Of a stretch of 64,000 nt of DNA, positions 21,788 through 31,637 are shown one piece after another. Every line of letters starts with the position of its first letter. The first letter of the stretch is position 1. The translations under genes were made by a program, and so were the position numbers. This DNA comes from Protopterus annectens (taxonomy: Eukaryota > Chordata > Ceratodontiformes > Protopteridae), in NCBI RefSeq assembly GCF_019279795.1, contig NC_056734.1, forward strand, positions 3,681,506-3,745,505. Direction: 5' to 3'. Under the pieces are notes generated by a model. It was not told where the DNA came from. It was given only the letters and a program-made list of their open reading frames with translations, and did no database searches.

Positions 21788-22656
21788 AACGTTCATGAGC
21801 ACGTTATGCACAGGATGTCATTAGCTGTCTTATAGTTTGGCGCCACCTTTTTAAGAAGCTGTTGTGGTCATATTTTTAATGTTTGCCTCAGCTTTGATAT
21901 AGGTTACTGTCACCTTCTGCTGTGTCCTTGCTCCATCTACTAACTAATACTTCACTCTTATGTGATGTTTTCTGTGACTTCCTGTGTGACACAGTGTGAA
22001 GTTCATATTGTTTAAACCTCTGTTTCATGTACTTGTATTTCAGCTCCCTGTTTGAAGTGCAATATTCAGTACTGCGAGTTCTGATTGATCAGAAAAATAC
22101 AAATTCTGAAAAACTGTTAAAAGTATTTCTGCAGGGGAAGCATTGCCTTCCTGCACAACCCAAACCGCTGCTACTTGAATTTGAAGATTGCTGTACACTG
22201 GAGAAGACAGAATACTGTTGAGATACTACAAGTTTGGTGTTCGTGTGCATTCTCCTTCACACTTAAATCCTTATGGTTTTGAAAAAGATAGTTATGATCC
22301 TTGGCTTTGTAGCAGACACCTGTGTATGATTTCCCCCTTATCAGAAAGTATTTATTTTTTTCCTTGTAAGAATTTTCTGTCATACAACTGTACTTTGTAA
22401 AGTCAAAGCACATCAATGTTTCATATAAATGCTAATCTTATTTCTGGATAAACCTTTGTAGTAGATGACACCATAGAATTAAACCATCAAGCAATTATGG
22501 CTTTTCAGTAGTTGACATTAACACCAAGCCTTCATGCACCCACCCATCAAAACTTTCTAGTTCTGTATAGCTATAGAAGTCCTTTCCCCTTACCTGTCAT
22601 TGTGACCTCTTGTGGTTGTGTAAATTTGCCATTAATTAGTGCAGCATACTCCTGTT
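21788..22656. other. host DNA between PLE B and PLE C
   Basis: AT-rich sequence with one candidate exon (22043-22221), otherwise nothing recognised. Confidence 0.5.
22043..22221 (+). other. candidate terminal exon of a host gene
   Basis: A good pyrimidine tract and acceptor (CTTGTATTTCAG, ending 22042) precede a frame reading SLFEVQYSVLRVLIDQKN and KLLKVFLQGKHCLPAQPKP to a TGA at 22219-22221. The predicted peptide is helix-like and not low-complexity. No AATAAA was found close behind and no family is recognised. It would have to belong to another gene, or another transcript form, than the 11795 exon, which already ends in a stop. Confidence 0.35.
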
Positions 22657-22671
22657 TGTTTCTTGAATTAT
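22657..22671. repeat. target-site duplication of PLE C (left copy)
   Basis: TGTTTCTTGAATTAT, repeated exactly at 31623-31637, nearly 9 kb away. Confidence 0.88.
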
Positions 22672-23255
22672 CCAGATATCTGGTGCAGTGCAAATAACAG
22701 AAGACCAGGAACCAAATGGAAAATGCACCAAACAAGCCTGTATACGAACTCAGATCTGAAGTAGTTGACTTCATTTGTCAGCAACCTTTGGGGATTTGGA
22801 TCCGACCTCGGATCTGAGCCGGCAATCTTTCACTGCTTAGATCTGAGCTCCTAGCTCCTCTCCTTCACCCATAATCCCCTACCATCCCTGACTGACCTCA
22901 GATCTAGTTTGCCGCGCTTCTGTCAGCAGCTAGATTTTTGAGCTCCTGGTTCGTAGGGTCTTCTAGAGTGTTTTGTGAGAGTTTTTAAAACTTTTTAAAA
23001 CTTTTTGTTATCCTTAAGTGTACAAGTGTGTTTTTGTGGTTAGGTTTCCCTTTTTTAACTAATACCTTTTAGTTAAACTTACCCTCCCACCCCTTCGCTG
23101 GTGCGTAGCTTCTGTGTGTTGTGTGTTTGGGGCCTAACGAGTGTGTTTTTCTTTAAGATTTCTAAGGCCCCAAAACCCATCTTTTCTAAGTGCAGCAAGT
23201 GTGGCCATAAGCTCTCCCCAGCGGAAGGCCACACTCGGTGTGTTCGGTGCCTTGG

Positions 23256-23270
23256 GGTTGAACACCTTTC
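23256..23270. repeat. target-site duplication of the 217-bp fold-back (left copy)
   Basis: GGTTGAACACCTTTC, repeated at 23488-23502. Removing one copy plus the insertion restores the gag frame from CLG into VEHLSSGCS. Confidence 0.92.
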
Positions 23271-23487
23271 TCAGAAACAAAGAACCACTGGAAACCAAAC
23301 CTCGAAAAATCTTCAAAAAACATCACGAAATTCAAAGGAAGACACAGAAGTGGCTTTAATCCATCTTTATTCTTTCCGTCCTGGTACCTCAGCTATTCGC
23401 CTTTAGCTGAGGTACCAGGACGGAAAGAATAAAGATGGATTAAAGCCACTTCTGTGTCTTCCTTTGAATTTCGTGGTGTTTTTTGAA
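23271..23487 (-). mobile_element. 217-bp fold-back insertion in DIRS 1 gag, probably a minimal PLE
   Basis: Two 83-bp arms (23312-23394 and 23405-23487) pair with essentially one mismatch around a 10-nt loop. The right arm abuts the 15-bp TSD; the left arm is followed by a 41-nt tail (23271-23311). This is exactly the end structure of PLE A, B, C and N, so I infer a severely truncated Penelope insertion in minus orientation. It has no ORF and no hammerhead, so the family assignment rests on structure only. Confidence 0.7.
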
Positions 23488-25637
23488 GGTTGAACACCTT
23501 TCCTCTGGGTGTTCCATCTGCACGGCGTTCAACCCCAGGGCACTGAAAGACCGGTGGTCGAAGCTGATCCTAGCGGGACTTTTGTCCCCAGATTTGGCTT
23601 CTGCGGCCTCCTTCCTGGCTCCAGCAGCGGCCACTCCTGCCTCTCTCCCTCCGGTCGGGACTCAAACTCCCGCTGCAGCTCTGGAGGAGAGGGAGGCCAG
23701 GAAAGAAAAAAGGGGGGAGAAGCACCACAAGCGGCAGGCCGAGGCCTCCGCTTCGCCCCTGGCTAAGCGCTCTTCTCCCTCCAGGGCTTCCCGGTCTCCT
23801 CCTTCTTGGATCCGGTCTCTGTGCTTCTCACCGGGCCCCGAGGAGGAGGAGACCCAATCTCCGTCGAGGTCATCGAGGCGGCATTCCCGGCCAGCCTCTG
23901 TGGCCTTGTCAAGATCGACTCGTAGCCTTTCCGATGCGGATTTGGACAGGATGATGTGAAGGTTTCTCCAGGCCCAACTGCAGATGGGAGTGCTCCTGCC
24001 TCCCCCCCTCCGGGGGGGGAGCTCGACACCTTTCTTTGCCCCAATAGCTCCTTCTCCGACCCACTTCCTGGGTTCGGAGCAGAGCAGCCTTGGAGCCGGA
24101 GGTGGGTTGGCGCCGACAGTATCGGGTACTTCGGCGCTGACTCTTCCCTCGAGCCTGTCTGGTCTGTTTTGGTCAGATCCGGGCTCTCGGAGCCGTGGGC
24201 TGAGCATCGTATCCGAGGGAATCAGTGTGTCTTCGGCTCCTTCTAGGTCAGAGCACACTATCCGTCAAATCCGATGGCTTTGGCGCTGACCCCGATCCGT
24301 CCATCGGATCCGAGCGAGGGTTTGCTCTCGGATCCCAGAGAGCGCGGCTCTCCCTCGCCTTTCGATGTGGTGGAGAGGGCTCTGTCGAGTGCTTCCAGGC
24401 CCCCGGTCCTTGCTTTGGCTCCGCCCTGCACTCCCTCTCTGTTGGTTCCGGCTTCCATCACCCGGCCCCAGGGACCGCCTGCTTCGATGTCCCAGGTTGT
24501 TCCCTTGGAACAGGACGTGGCTGGTGAGACGTCCTCGGACAGCCCCCCCCCCCCCCCCGAGGACATCCCTTACAAGCAAAAGTGCAAGAGGAGGCACGTG
24601 GACTCCCCCGAGTCCTTGACTGATGACACGGATTTGGATGAAGGGGAAGGCTCCCCTAGGTCACCCCCCGAGGATGTCTCCTTCTGAGACATCATGGAAA
24701 TGCTCAGGATAAGAGGGGGGTGGTCTGCCCCCAAGGCTTCCTTGAACGAATCCGTGTTCCTGGAGGCATTCGAAGCAGGCCCATCTACCTCTTGGGTGTC
24801 CCCTCCGCCCAACCCCTTAGTGGACCTTATTACCACTAGGGCGTGGAAGGAGCCGGACACTGTTGAGCCAGTCCCCAAACGCCCGGATAAAATCCTTAGT
24901 TCACCCTCCGAGAGGTCCTATTGGAGCAAGGGTCCCCCCCGTAGATGCCATGTTCAGCTCAGGAGAGTCCCTCTGTCCATCCATCGAGCATGAAGTCCCG
25001 TTTGATGGACCGTTTAGGGAAGTGGGCTTTTAGTTCAGCAACCTTCTCGGTGAGGTCTCTGAACTACATGGCACATGTTATTCGACTGCAGCGGGACCTT
25101 ATCAAAGAGTACACTGCGTCACCCCCGGAGTCCATGTCGGTGGAGGACAAGTGGTTGTACTCCACTCGGATGGCCACTCTCAGGTCCATATCTAGCACCT
25201 CTTATGCGGCTGTTGTCCCACTCCACAGAGGGAGCAGCTAGAGTCAGCGGAACAGGCCTCATCATGCGGCGTCAGGCCTGGCTCCGGCATTGCAATTTCA
25301 CGGAACCCTTCAAGGCTTCATTTGCGAATGCCCCTTTCGATGGTTCTGCCCTGTTTAGCACGACAGTTCGCGAGACTTTGGTCCAGAGCGAAAAGGATGG
25401 GAAGACGTTGTCTGCCGTCGGAGTCCACTTCTCTGCTCCCCAGAGGTCCTTTTCTAAGAACCAAAAGGGACAGAAGATATGGTTCCAGAAGTCGCAACAA
25501 TCCCAGTCCGCTCTGGATCCCCAGTCCTTCCATGGCAGAGGAGGACAGGGTGGATGCCGCCCTAGAGGCAGAGGGGGCCGAAGGAATGATGGGGCCAGAG
25601 AAGCTTTCTCTGACCGGCCCACCCAGCGACCCTGAGG

Positions 25638-27285
25638 GGTTGCCCGACTGCTCCTCTCTGGAGGCAGTCGGGGGACGTTTTTCGAGGCACCTGGCAGCTT
25701 GGGAGTCCATCACAACAGACCGCTGGATGCTTCGCATCATATCCAGAGGATACCAAATTCCCTTCTCTCACACCCCTCACCAACCCAAACGTCTCCCCGA
25801 CGTTCCACCCGCTCAGTGGGAGGCTGCAGCTGCGGAAATTCAGCAGCTCTCAGGAAAAAGTCATCCAACATGTCCCCCCAGACCAGTTCGGATCGGGTTA
25901 CTACTACAGGTTCTTTTTGGTGCCAAAAAAGACTGGGGACCTAAGGCCAATCCTCGATCTCTCCCTTCTGAACCTGTCAGTAACCAAAGAAAAGTTCCGG
26001 ATGGTCACCCTTCAATCCATTCTCCCCCTGTTGCGGGAGAGCGACTGGATGTGCTCGATAGACCTCAAGGATGCGTATTACCACATATTGATGGACAAGC
26101 GATCCAGGAGGTTTCTCCGCTTCCGGCTAGGAGCCAGTCATTATCAGTTCAGGGTCCTTCCCTTCGGTCTCACCTCAGCCCCCAGGGTGTTCACCAAGGT
26201 ATTAGCAGTGATAGCGGCCCACCTGAGGCTTCAGGGAATGCAGGTGTTTCCATACCTAGATGACTGGCTCCTGACCGCCCCAACAAGGCATCTACTCTGC
26301 TCAGCCAGGAATTATTTTCTCCACCTTGCTCCCCGGTTGGGGATGACCGTCAACACGGACAAATCCTTTCTCAACCCGACTCAAGTGATAGACTTTATCG
26401 GGGCCAGATTAGACACCAACAACTTACTAGCCTTCTTAACCACCGAACGGCTTCACACCCTGAGGCTACATGTGCGGGCCATTTTTACTATCGTCTGCTC
26501 CCCTGGCAGGATTGGTCCTGAGGGCGCTGGGCTCCATGGCGGCCGCAATTACCCTGCTCCCCATGGCTCGCCTGAACATGAGGATTTTGCAGTGGACTCT
26601 CCAAGTCCAATGGTCCTTCCGTCGATATCCTCTGTCACCCCATCCCCCTCAGCAAGGCTTGCAAAAGGGCTCTCGCATGGTGGTTACAATCACCGGACCT
26701 CCAAGCGGGACTCCCTTTCTCCATGGCCCCTCCACTAGCCACGGTGACCACGGACGCCTCCGCCTCGGGTGGGGGGGGCATTATGCAGGCAGGACGGTCC
26801 AAGGCACATGAAACGATACAGAGACCTCATTGCATATAAATGCTCTAGAGATGAGGGCAGTGCTGTTGTCATTGCAAGCACTTCAGAGCCTTCTTCCTAC
26901 AGGAACAGTTGCAGTTCAGTCAGACAACATGTTGCTGGTCTGGTACATCAACAAACAGTGGGGAACCAGGTCCTACCCACTCTGTCGAGAAGCTATGAGA
27001 GTGTGGGAATGGGCGATCTCCACCAACCATTTTCTTATTGCAACGCACATTCCGGGACGGTCCAATATCCTGGCAGACAAACTCAGTCGCACCATACTGT
27101 CTCCTTACGAGTGGTCTCTCAATCCCCAGGTAGCAAAGCGGATATTTGCCGTATGGGGACAACCCTGTTGCGATCTCTTTGCCTCTCCTTCAAACACGAA
27201 ATGCAACAGCTACTTCGCGATCTCTTCGCCTCTCCTTCAAACACGAAATGCAACAGCTACTTCGCTCTAATTCCCCCCGCCGGGG
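25638..27285 (+). pseudogene. DIRS 1 reverse transcriptase / RNase H
   Basis: RT blocks: ITTDRWMLRIISRGYQIPF, then after an indel near 25850 VPKKTGDLRPILDLSLLN, MCSIDLKDAYYHI (catalytic Asp), RFRLGASHYQFRVLPFG, and the catalytic box FPYLDDWLL. RNase H follows with VTTDASASGWGG (Asp), LEMRAVLLSLQAL (Glu; preceded by an in-frame TAA), VQSDNMLLVWYINKQ (Asp) and ILADKLSR (Asp). It converts genomic RNA to DNA. After RNase H the CCDLFASPSNTKCNSYF block is duplicated (47 bp), shifting the frame. Catalytic residues remain but frames are broken near 25850, 26460, 26800 and 27217. Confidence 0.9.
27171..27264 (+). repeat. 47-bp tandem duplication in DIRS 1
   Basis: Units 27171-27217 and 27218-27264 begin CGATCTCTT(T/C)GCC and differ at one base. 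Because 47 is not a multiple of three, it shifts the frame after the RNase H domain. Confidence 0.92.
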
Positions 27286-27539
27286 AATTCCCGAGAGATG
27301 CTCTGGTGCATGCTTGGCCTCCTGGTCTACTCTATGCTTACCCTCCTCTACCTCTGATGCTGAAGCTCCTACAGAAAGCCAGTCGATTGGGGAGCAAAAT
27401 GATCCTTATTGCCCCATTCTGGCCTCGTCAAGCTTGGTTCCCTTACCTCTGGTCTTATCTGGTGAATCCGCCTTGGATTCTAGATCCCCTTCCGGATCTG
27501 ATTTCCCCTCCCAGTCCCGAATCTGAACAATCTCAAGCT

Positions 27540-28598
27540 TACGGCTTGGTTGCTCCAGTTCCACTCGTAGCTAGGACTCCCGGTATCTCCTCCCCAGTTA
27601 AAGCTATCCTAGTAGCAGCACACATGCCCTCTACAAGGAAAGTCTATAGGAGTAAATGGAAACGTTTTGCTATTTGGGCAAAGCGTCAGAACCTAGACCC
27701 TTTCACAGCTCCGTTGCCCGCCGTCTTGGATTTCCTTTCAGGGCTTTTTCATCAGGGGGCTAGCTGTTCCACAGTCAAAATTCAACTAGTAGCTATCTCT
27801 TATTACCACGTGGGACATGAACTGGGTCCTTTGATCACCTCGAAGTTATGTAAGACCTTTCTGAAGGGCACCTTCCTACTCAGACCTCCAATAAAGGAAG
27901 TAGTGCCTCCCTGGGATTTAACTTTGGTACTTCAGGCCTTGACAGCTCCCCCCTTTGAACCTGCAGCTTCAGCTGATCTCAAACATTTGTCATGGAAAAC
28001 GGCCTTTCTCGTCGCTATTACTTCAGCTAGGAGGGTTTCTGAACTTCAATCACTATGTGTTAAACCTCCTTATTTGACCTTCCACAAGGATAGGGTTTAC
28101 CTCAGGACCAATCCCTCATTCCTTCCTAAGATTCCTTCCGAGGCAAATATTAACCAATCCATTAATCTGCCAGTTTTCTTTCCTGAATACCAGAACAAAG
28201 GAGAATACAAACTACATTCTTAAGATGTGCATAGACAGCTGCATTTTTACATTCATAGAATGGCTGGTCATAGACAATCCGACCAGTTGTTAGTCTCCTT
28301 TGCCAAATTCAATTTAGGTAAATCTGTGTCGAAGGTCACCTTGTCGAGGTGGATTTCACAATGCATTCTTTTGGCTTATGAAAGTTCTGGCAGGCCCACA
28401 CCTCAGGGAGTCCGTGCCCACTCTACTCGGTCCATGTCTACCTCTGCTGCCTTTCGGGCTAGAGTACCCTTGGATGATATTTGCTCAGCAGCCACTTGGG
28501 CTTCATCTCATACCTTCATCAACCATTATAAATTGGATATTATCTCTAGAGGGAGAGCATCCTTTGGCTCTGCAGTGCTCCAGAACATCCTTCCATGA
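27540..28598 (+). pseudogene. DIRS 1 tyrosine recombinase
   Basis: N-terminal core-binding part (STRKVYRSKWKRFAIWAKRQ, then FLSGLFHQGASCSTVKIQLV), then the catalytic domain: Arg in AITSARRVSELQ, Lys-region LRTNPSFLPKIP, His-x-x-Arg in HSTRSMSTSAAF, and the Trp/Tyr end in ATWASSHTFINHYKLDI, with the putative nucleophile Tyr. A single TAA at 28221-28223 lies between the first Arg and the HxxR motif. The enzyme would integrate the circular intermediate. All catalytic residues are still encoded, so this is the least damaged recombinase of the five. Confidence 0.9.
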
Positions 28599-28640
28599 AG
28601 GCCGCCCAAGGTACAGGTAGCTGGGGACTCTGTCACAAAG

Positions 28641-28732
28641 GTTGTTGACAAATGAAGTCAACTACTTCAGATTAAGAAGTTATGTACTCACCATAACGTT
28701 CCATCTGAGTAGGTAGACTTCATTTGTCTGCA
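28641..28732. repeat. internal complementary region of DIRS 1
   Basis: 28641-28672 is complementary to the left end from 22754, and 28673-28732 is complementary to the right end up to 29020. It thus spells the two element ends joined head to tail, as needed to template the circular form in DIRS elements. Confidence 0.9.
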
Positions 28733-29037
28733 GCCGTCCCACCCTCCTTCCCCCTGACCTTCGGATTTTTTTTGGCCAGAAAGTTTTACTCTACCCTTTT
28801 AAGGAAGGTAGTTAGTTTCCTTTTTCAGCCTTATTGGTTATGGGCAAACTTGATCTGAGGTCAGTCAGGGATGGCGGGGGATTATGGGTGAAGGGGAGGA
28901 GCTAGGAGCTCTGATCTAAGCTGTGAAAGATTGCCGGCTCGGATCCGAATCCCCAAAGGTTGCAGACAAATTAAGTCTACCTACTCAGATGGAATGTTAT
29001 GGTGAGTACATAACTTCTTATTTATTGCAGTAAAAGC

Positions 29038-29095
29038 ACACCAAGATTAAGTGTTTTCGTCTTCCATGTAGAAGACTTCACCAAAATAAAGCACA
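29038..29095 (-). ncRNA. decayed hammerhead of PLE C, left arm
   Basis: Minus strand keeps stem II GUCUUC/GAAGAC, the GAAA core and an ACUUAAUC end, but the CUGANGA core reads UUGGUGA and stem I does not pair. Probably inactive. Confidence 0.55.
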
Positions 29096-29464
29096 CTAAT
29101 ACAAGAACCATCTTTATACCAGTACATGTTACATAATAGATAAAATTGAGCCAATGGTATTGTCAAAAAAGTCACATGTAAAATAGTCACATGAACAATA
29201 TTAAATACACAGGATGTTAATATTCAAGCTAACTTAGCTTTTTACAAATAGAACACAGTTATATATTAAATACCTTCAGAATGTGTTTAAAAATGCAGGC
29301 ACAGTAATGTATGTAAAAATGTTAAAATACTTAGTTTCATAGATTTTTCTTTCAGGGCTGGAAGTATTGTCAAGGAATAATTTATACCTGGTGGAAAATT
29401 AGCTACTAGTCTGAGTTGCCAAACCATCTCTTTTTTACTTGATAAATTTTTCCAGTCACCCACC

Positions 29465-30286
29465 TCAAATGTGTGTCCACAGTATCCAAAATACCAAATT
29501 TAAAACCTTTAAAATTAGAACAAGTGAGGGAATGCCTATATAATGCACTTGTATCCTTTTTATAACATCATATACATGCTCATAGATTCTGCTTTTCAAC
29601 CCCCTCAACATTTTTCCAACGTAGAATCCATTGCTAGTATCACATAGAGCAAGGTGCACCACTCTGGTGGTAAAACAATTTCCTTTCTTGAATATAACCT
29701 TAGATGCCGTCTTATTAGCTGGGTAGGTTTGAGGTGCTTTGAAAATATTAGTACATTGGGAGCACCTCCCACAAGGTGTTGTACCACAACTAATTTCTGT
29801 CGGTACATTCAACTTATTTTCCATAAGATGTTTAATATTCATGCCCACCTTGCTGATAAAAACTGGTTTATCTCCCACTGCAGTTAACACATCATTATTT
29901 TTCCTAAATATACTCCAGTTCTTTTTTAATATGGTTTTCACTTCATAGGATCTAGGACTGTGTTGCACTATACATGCATGCTCATAAATCTTCGTTTCAC
30001 CAGGATCTGTGGGGGACTATATCTGTGGGGGACTATATTAGTTGAGTGATTTCCTAACAGGGGCTTATATTTTTTTCCCCATCCTGCGTAAACCTCCTCA
30101 ATAATTTGTTCCACCATCTGTTTGGGGTATCCTCCTTCTAAAAACAGATCTCTTAATGTAAAACGTTCCTTCCTCACATCACTCAGTTCTGAAGTCATGT
30201 GTGCAATTCTTATAGCATGCCCTTTGACTAACCTCTTTTTCTGTAAAAGTGGATGCTTGCTCGTAAAATGAAGGTAAGAATTACAA
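29465..30286 (-). pseudogene. PLE C left arm: end of RT and GIY-YIG domain
   Basis: Minus-strand frames: HFTSKHPLLQKKRLVKGHAI leading to MTSELSD and TLRDLFLEGGYPKQMVEQII (end of Penelope RT), EVYAGWGKKYKPLLGNH, a short disruption near 30000 with a small direct repeat (ATCTGTGGGGGACTATAT twice), then the Cys cluster CGTTPCGRCSQC and KKGNCFTTRVVHLALC with FYVGKMLRGLKSRIYEH of GIY-YIG. The RT catalytic region is absent, so the arm is 5' truncated. Confidence 0.8.
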
Positions 30287-30305
30287 AAGTACGCTGCTTG
30301 TAATT
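30279..30305. repeat. centre of the PLE C palindrome
   Basis: AATTACAA (30279-30286) and TTGTAATT (30298-30305) pair around an 11-nt spacer exactly where the two inverted arms meet. It may be the trace of the snap-back or strand switch that created the second arm. Confidence 0.65.
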
Positions 30306-30905
30306 ACAACACTAGAGGTATACATTACTTGGACACAGCAATTTCCCATACACCTACAGGTTTCAAATCTAATCTATTTCGTAAGGAATTTTTCACATTA
30401 AGAGATCAGTTTTTAGAAAGGGGGTGCCTCAAACAGATGATGGAACAAATTATTGAGGAGGTTTACGCAGGATGGGGAAAAAAATATAAGCCCCTGTTAG
30501 GAAATCACCAATTAAATAATATAGCCCCCACAGATCCTGGTGAAACAAAGATTTATGAGCATGCATGTATAGTGCAACACAGTCCTATAGCATATGAAGT
30601 GAAAAAAAAAGAACTGGAGTATATTTAAGATGAATAATGCTGTATTAACTGCAGTGGGAGATAAACCATTTTTTATCAGCAAGGTGGGCATGCATATTAA
30701 ACATCTTATGGAAAACAAGTTGAATTTACCGATAGAAGGTGGTTGTGGTACAACACCTTGTGGGAGGTGCTCCCAATGTATTAATATTTTCAAAGCACCT
30801 CAAACCCACCTTGCTAATAAGATGGCATCTAAGGTTATATTCAAGAAAGGAAATTGTTTTACCACTGGAGTGGTGCACCTTGCTCTATGTGATAGCCTCC
30901 GCTGA
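30306..30905 (+). pseudogene. PLE C right arm: end of RT and start of GIY-YIG domain
   Basis: Begins slightly further upstream in RT than the left arm (IHYLDTAISHTPTGFKSNLF then RKE), then jumps directly to FFTLRDQFLERG, missing about 110 bases that the left arm keeps; both break sites read as a GGAA-GGAA-like motif. It continues EEVYAGWGKKYKPLLGNH, the Cys cluster CGTTPCGRCSQC and KKGNCFTTGVVHLALC, and is then broken by a 77-bp insertion. Confidence 0.78.
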
Positions 30906-30971
30906 AAATGGACATGTATCCAGTCGGACCATCCCGGTCAACAAATGTAAAATAAAATAAATAAAATATTT
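30895..30971 (+). mobile_element. short A-rich-tailed insertion in PLE C right arm
   Basis: About 77 bases absent from the left arm, interrupting GIY-YIG between CD and the next codons. It ends in a (TAAA)n-like tail (TAAAATAAAATAAATAAAAT), typical of the 3' end of a LINE- or SINE-derived insertion. Exact ends and family are not resolved. Confidence 0.45.
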
Positions 30972-31507
30972 GCAATTGATTTTATGTTGGGAAAATGGAG
31001 AGGGCATTGAAAAGCAGAATCTATGAGCATTTATATGATGTTAAAACAAGGATTCAAGTGCATTATATAAGCATTCCCTCACTTGTTCTAATTTTAAAGG
31101 TTTTAAATTTGGTATTTTGGATACTGTGAATGTAGATTGGGGGGGTAATTTATTAAGTAAAACTGAGCTGGTTTGACAACTCAGACTAGTAGCTAATTTT
31201 CCACCAGGTATAAATGATTCTTTGACAATATTTCCAGCCCTGAAAGAAAAATCTATGAAACTTAAGTATTTTAACATTTTTACATGCATTACTATGCCTG
31301 CATTTTTAAACGCATTCTGACGGTATTTAATATATAACAGTGTTCTATTTGTAAAAAGCTAAGTTAGCTTGAATATTAACATCCTGTGTATTTAATATTG
31401 CTCATGTGACCATTTTACATGTGACTTTATTTGACAATGCCATTGGTTCAATATTATTTATTATGTAACATGTACTGGTATAAAAATGGTTCTTGAATTA
31501 GTTTGCT

Positions 31508-31560
31508 TTATTCTGACAAAGTTTTTTATGAGAAAGATGATAGAGCTTAATCTTGGTGTA
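31508..31560 (+). ncRNA. decayed hammerhead of PLE C, right arm
   Basis: CUGACAA replaces CUGANGA, stem II is only partly paired and the GAAA core reads GAUA. It aligns with the left-arm remnant and shares AGCUUAAUCUUGGUG at the end. Probably inactive. Confidence 0.45.
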
Positions 31561-31622
31561 TTTTTACTGCAATAAACGGAGTTTCTATACAGGCTTCTTT
31601 GGTGCGTTTTCTATTTGGTTCC

Positions 31623-31637
31623 TGTTTCTTGAATTAT
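31623..31637. repeat. target-site duplication of PLE C (right copy)
   Basis: TGTTTCTTGAATTAT, identical to 22657-22671. Confidence 0.88.

Larger units (their letters stand above)
23158..25635 (+). pseudogene. DIRS 1 gag-like ORF1
   Basis: The start codon is lost: the position matching ATG-TC(A/T) in DIRS 2, 3, 4 and 5 is ATT-TCT at 23158. A zinc-type motif follows (CSKCGHKL, then HTRCVRCLG). The 217-bp fold-back (23271-23487) interrupts it between VEHL and its repeat. Further on: SICTAFNPRALKDRWSKLIL, a Ser/Arg-rich segment, LSDADLDRMM ending in a TGA at 23957-23959 where relatives have Trp, a Pro/Ser-rich middle (16-C run at 24543-24558), KCKRRHVDSPESLTDDTDL, a TGA near 24685, and a conserved C-terminal part (MDRLGKWAFSSATFSVRSLN; ADPFKASF-like block; FDGSALF; KTLSAVGVHF) ending in Arg/Gly-rich sequence. 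Structural role inferred from DIRS family. Confidence 0.82.
22754..29020 (+). mobile_element. DIRS retrotransposon 1
   Basis: A 6.3-kb DIRS element with gag-like ORF, RT/RNase H and tyrosine recombinase, inverted terminal repeats (22754-22912 with about 28855-29020) and an internal complementary region (28641-28732) that pairs with both outer ends. That combination defines DIRS elements, which replicate through a circular intermediate and integrate by a tyrosine recombinase without long TSDs; none is seen here. It sits inside the left arm of PLE C. Stops, indels and a 217-bp insertion inactivate it. GC content is clearly higher than in the PLEs and host DNA. Confidence 0.93.
22672..31622 (-). 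mobile_element. PLE C, large palindromic Penelope insertion split by DIRS 1
   Basis: Between exact 15-bp TSDs lie two inverted copies of the 3' half of a Penelope element. Left arm, minus strand: 22708-22753 plus 29021 to about 30286. Right arm, plus strand: about 30298-31622. The right arm ends exactly at the TSD; the left arm is followed by a 36-nt tail (22672-22707). DIRS 1 (22754-29020) later landed in the left arm: the sequence on its two sides, joined, pairs with 31567-31622 of the right arm. Without DIRS 1 the element is about 2.7 kb. Each arm carries the end of RT, a GIY-YIG domain, a 3' UTR and a decayed hammerhead. Confidence 0.88.

Noticed and set aside
23662-24258. Antisense 198-codon ORF in DIRS 1 gag and similar antisense frames in DIRS 2-4
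   Set aside because: Shadows of GC-rich gag sequence; no domain signal and not conserved between copies.
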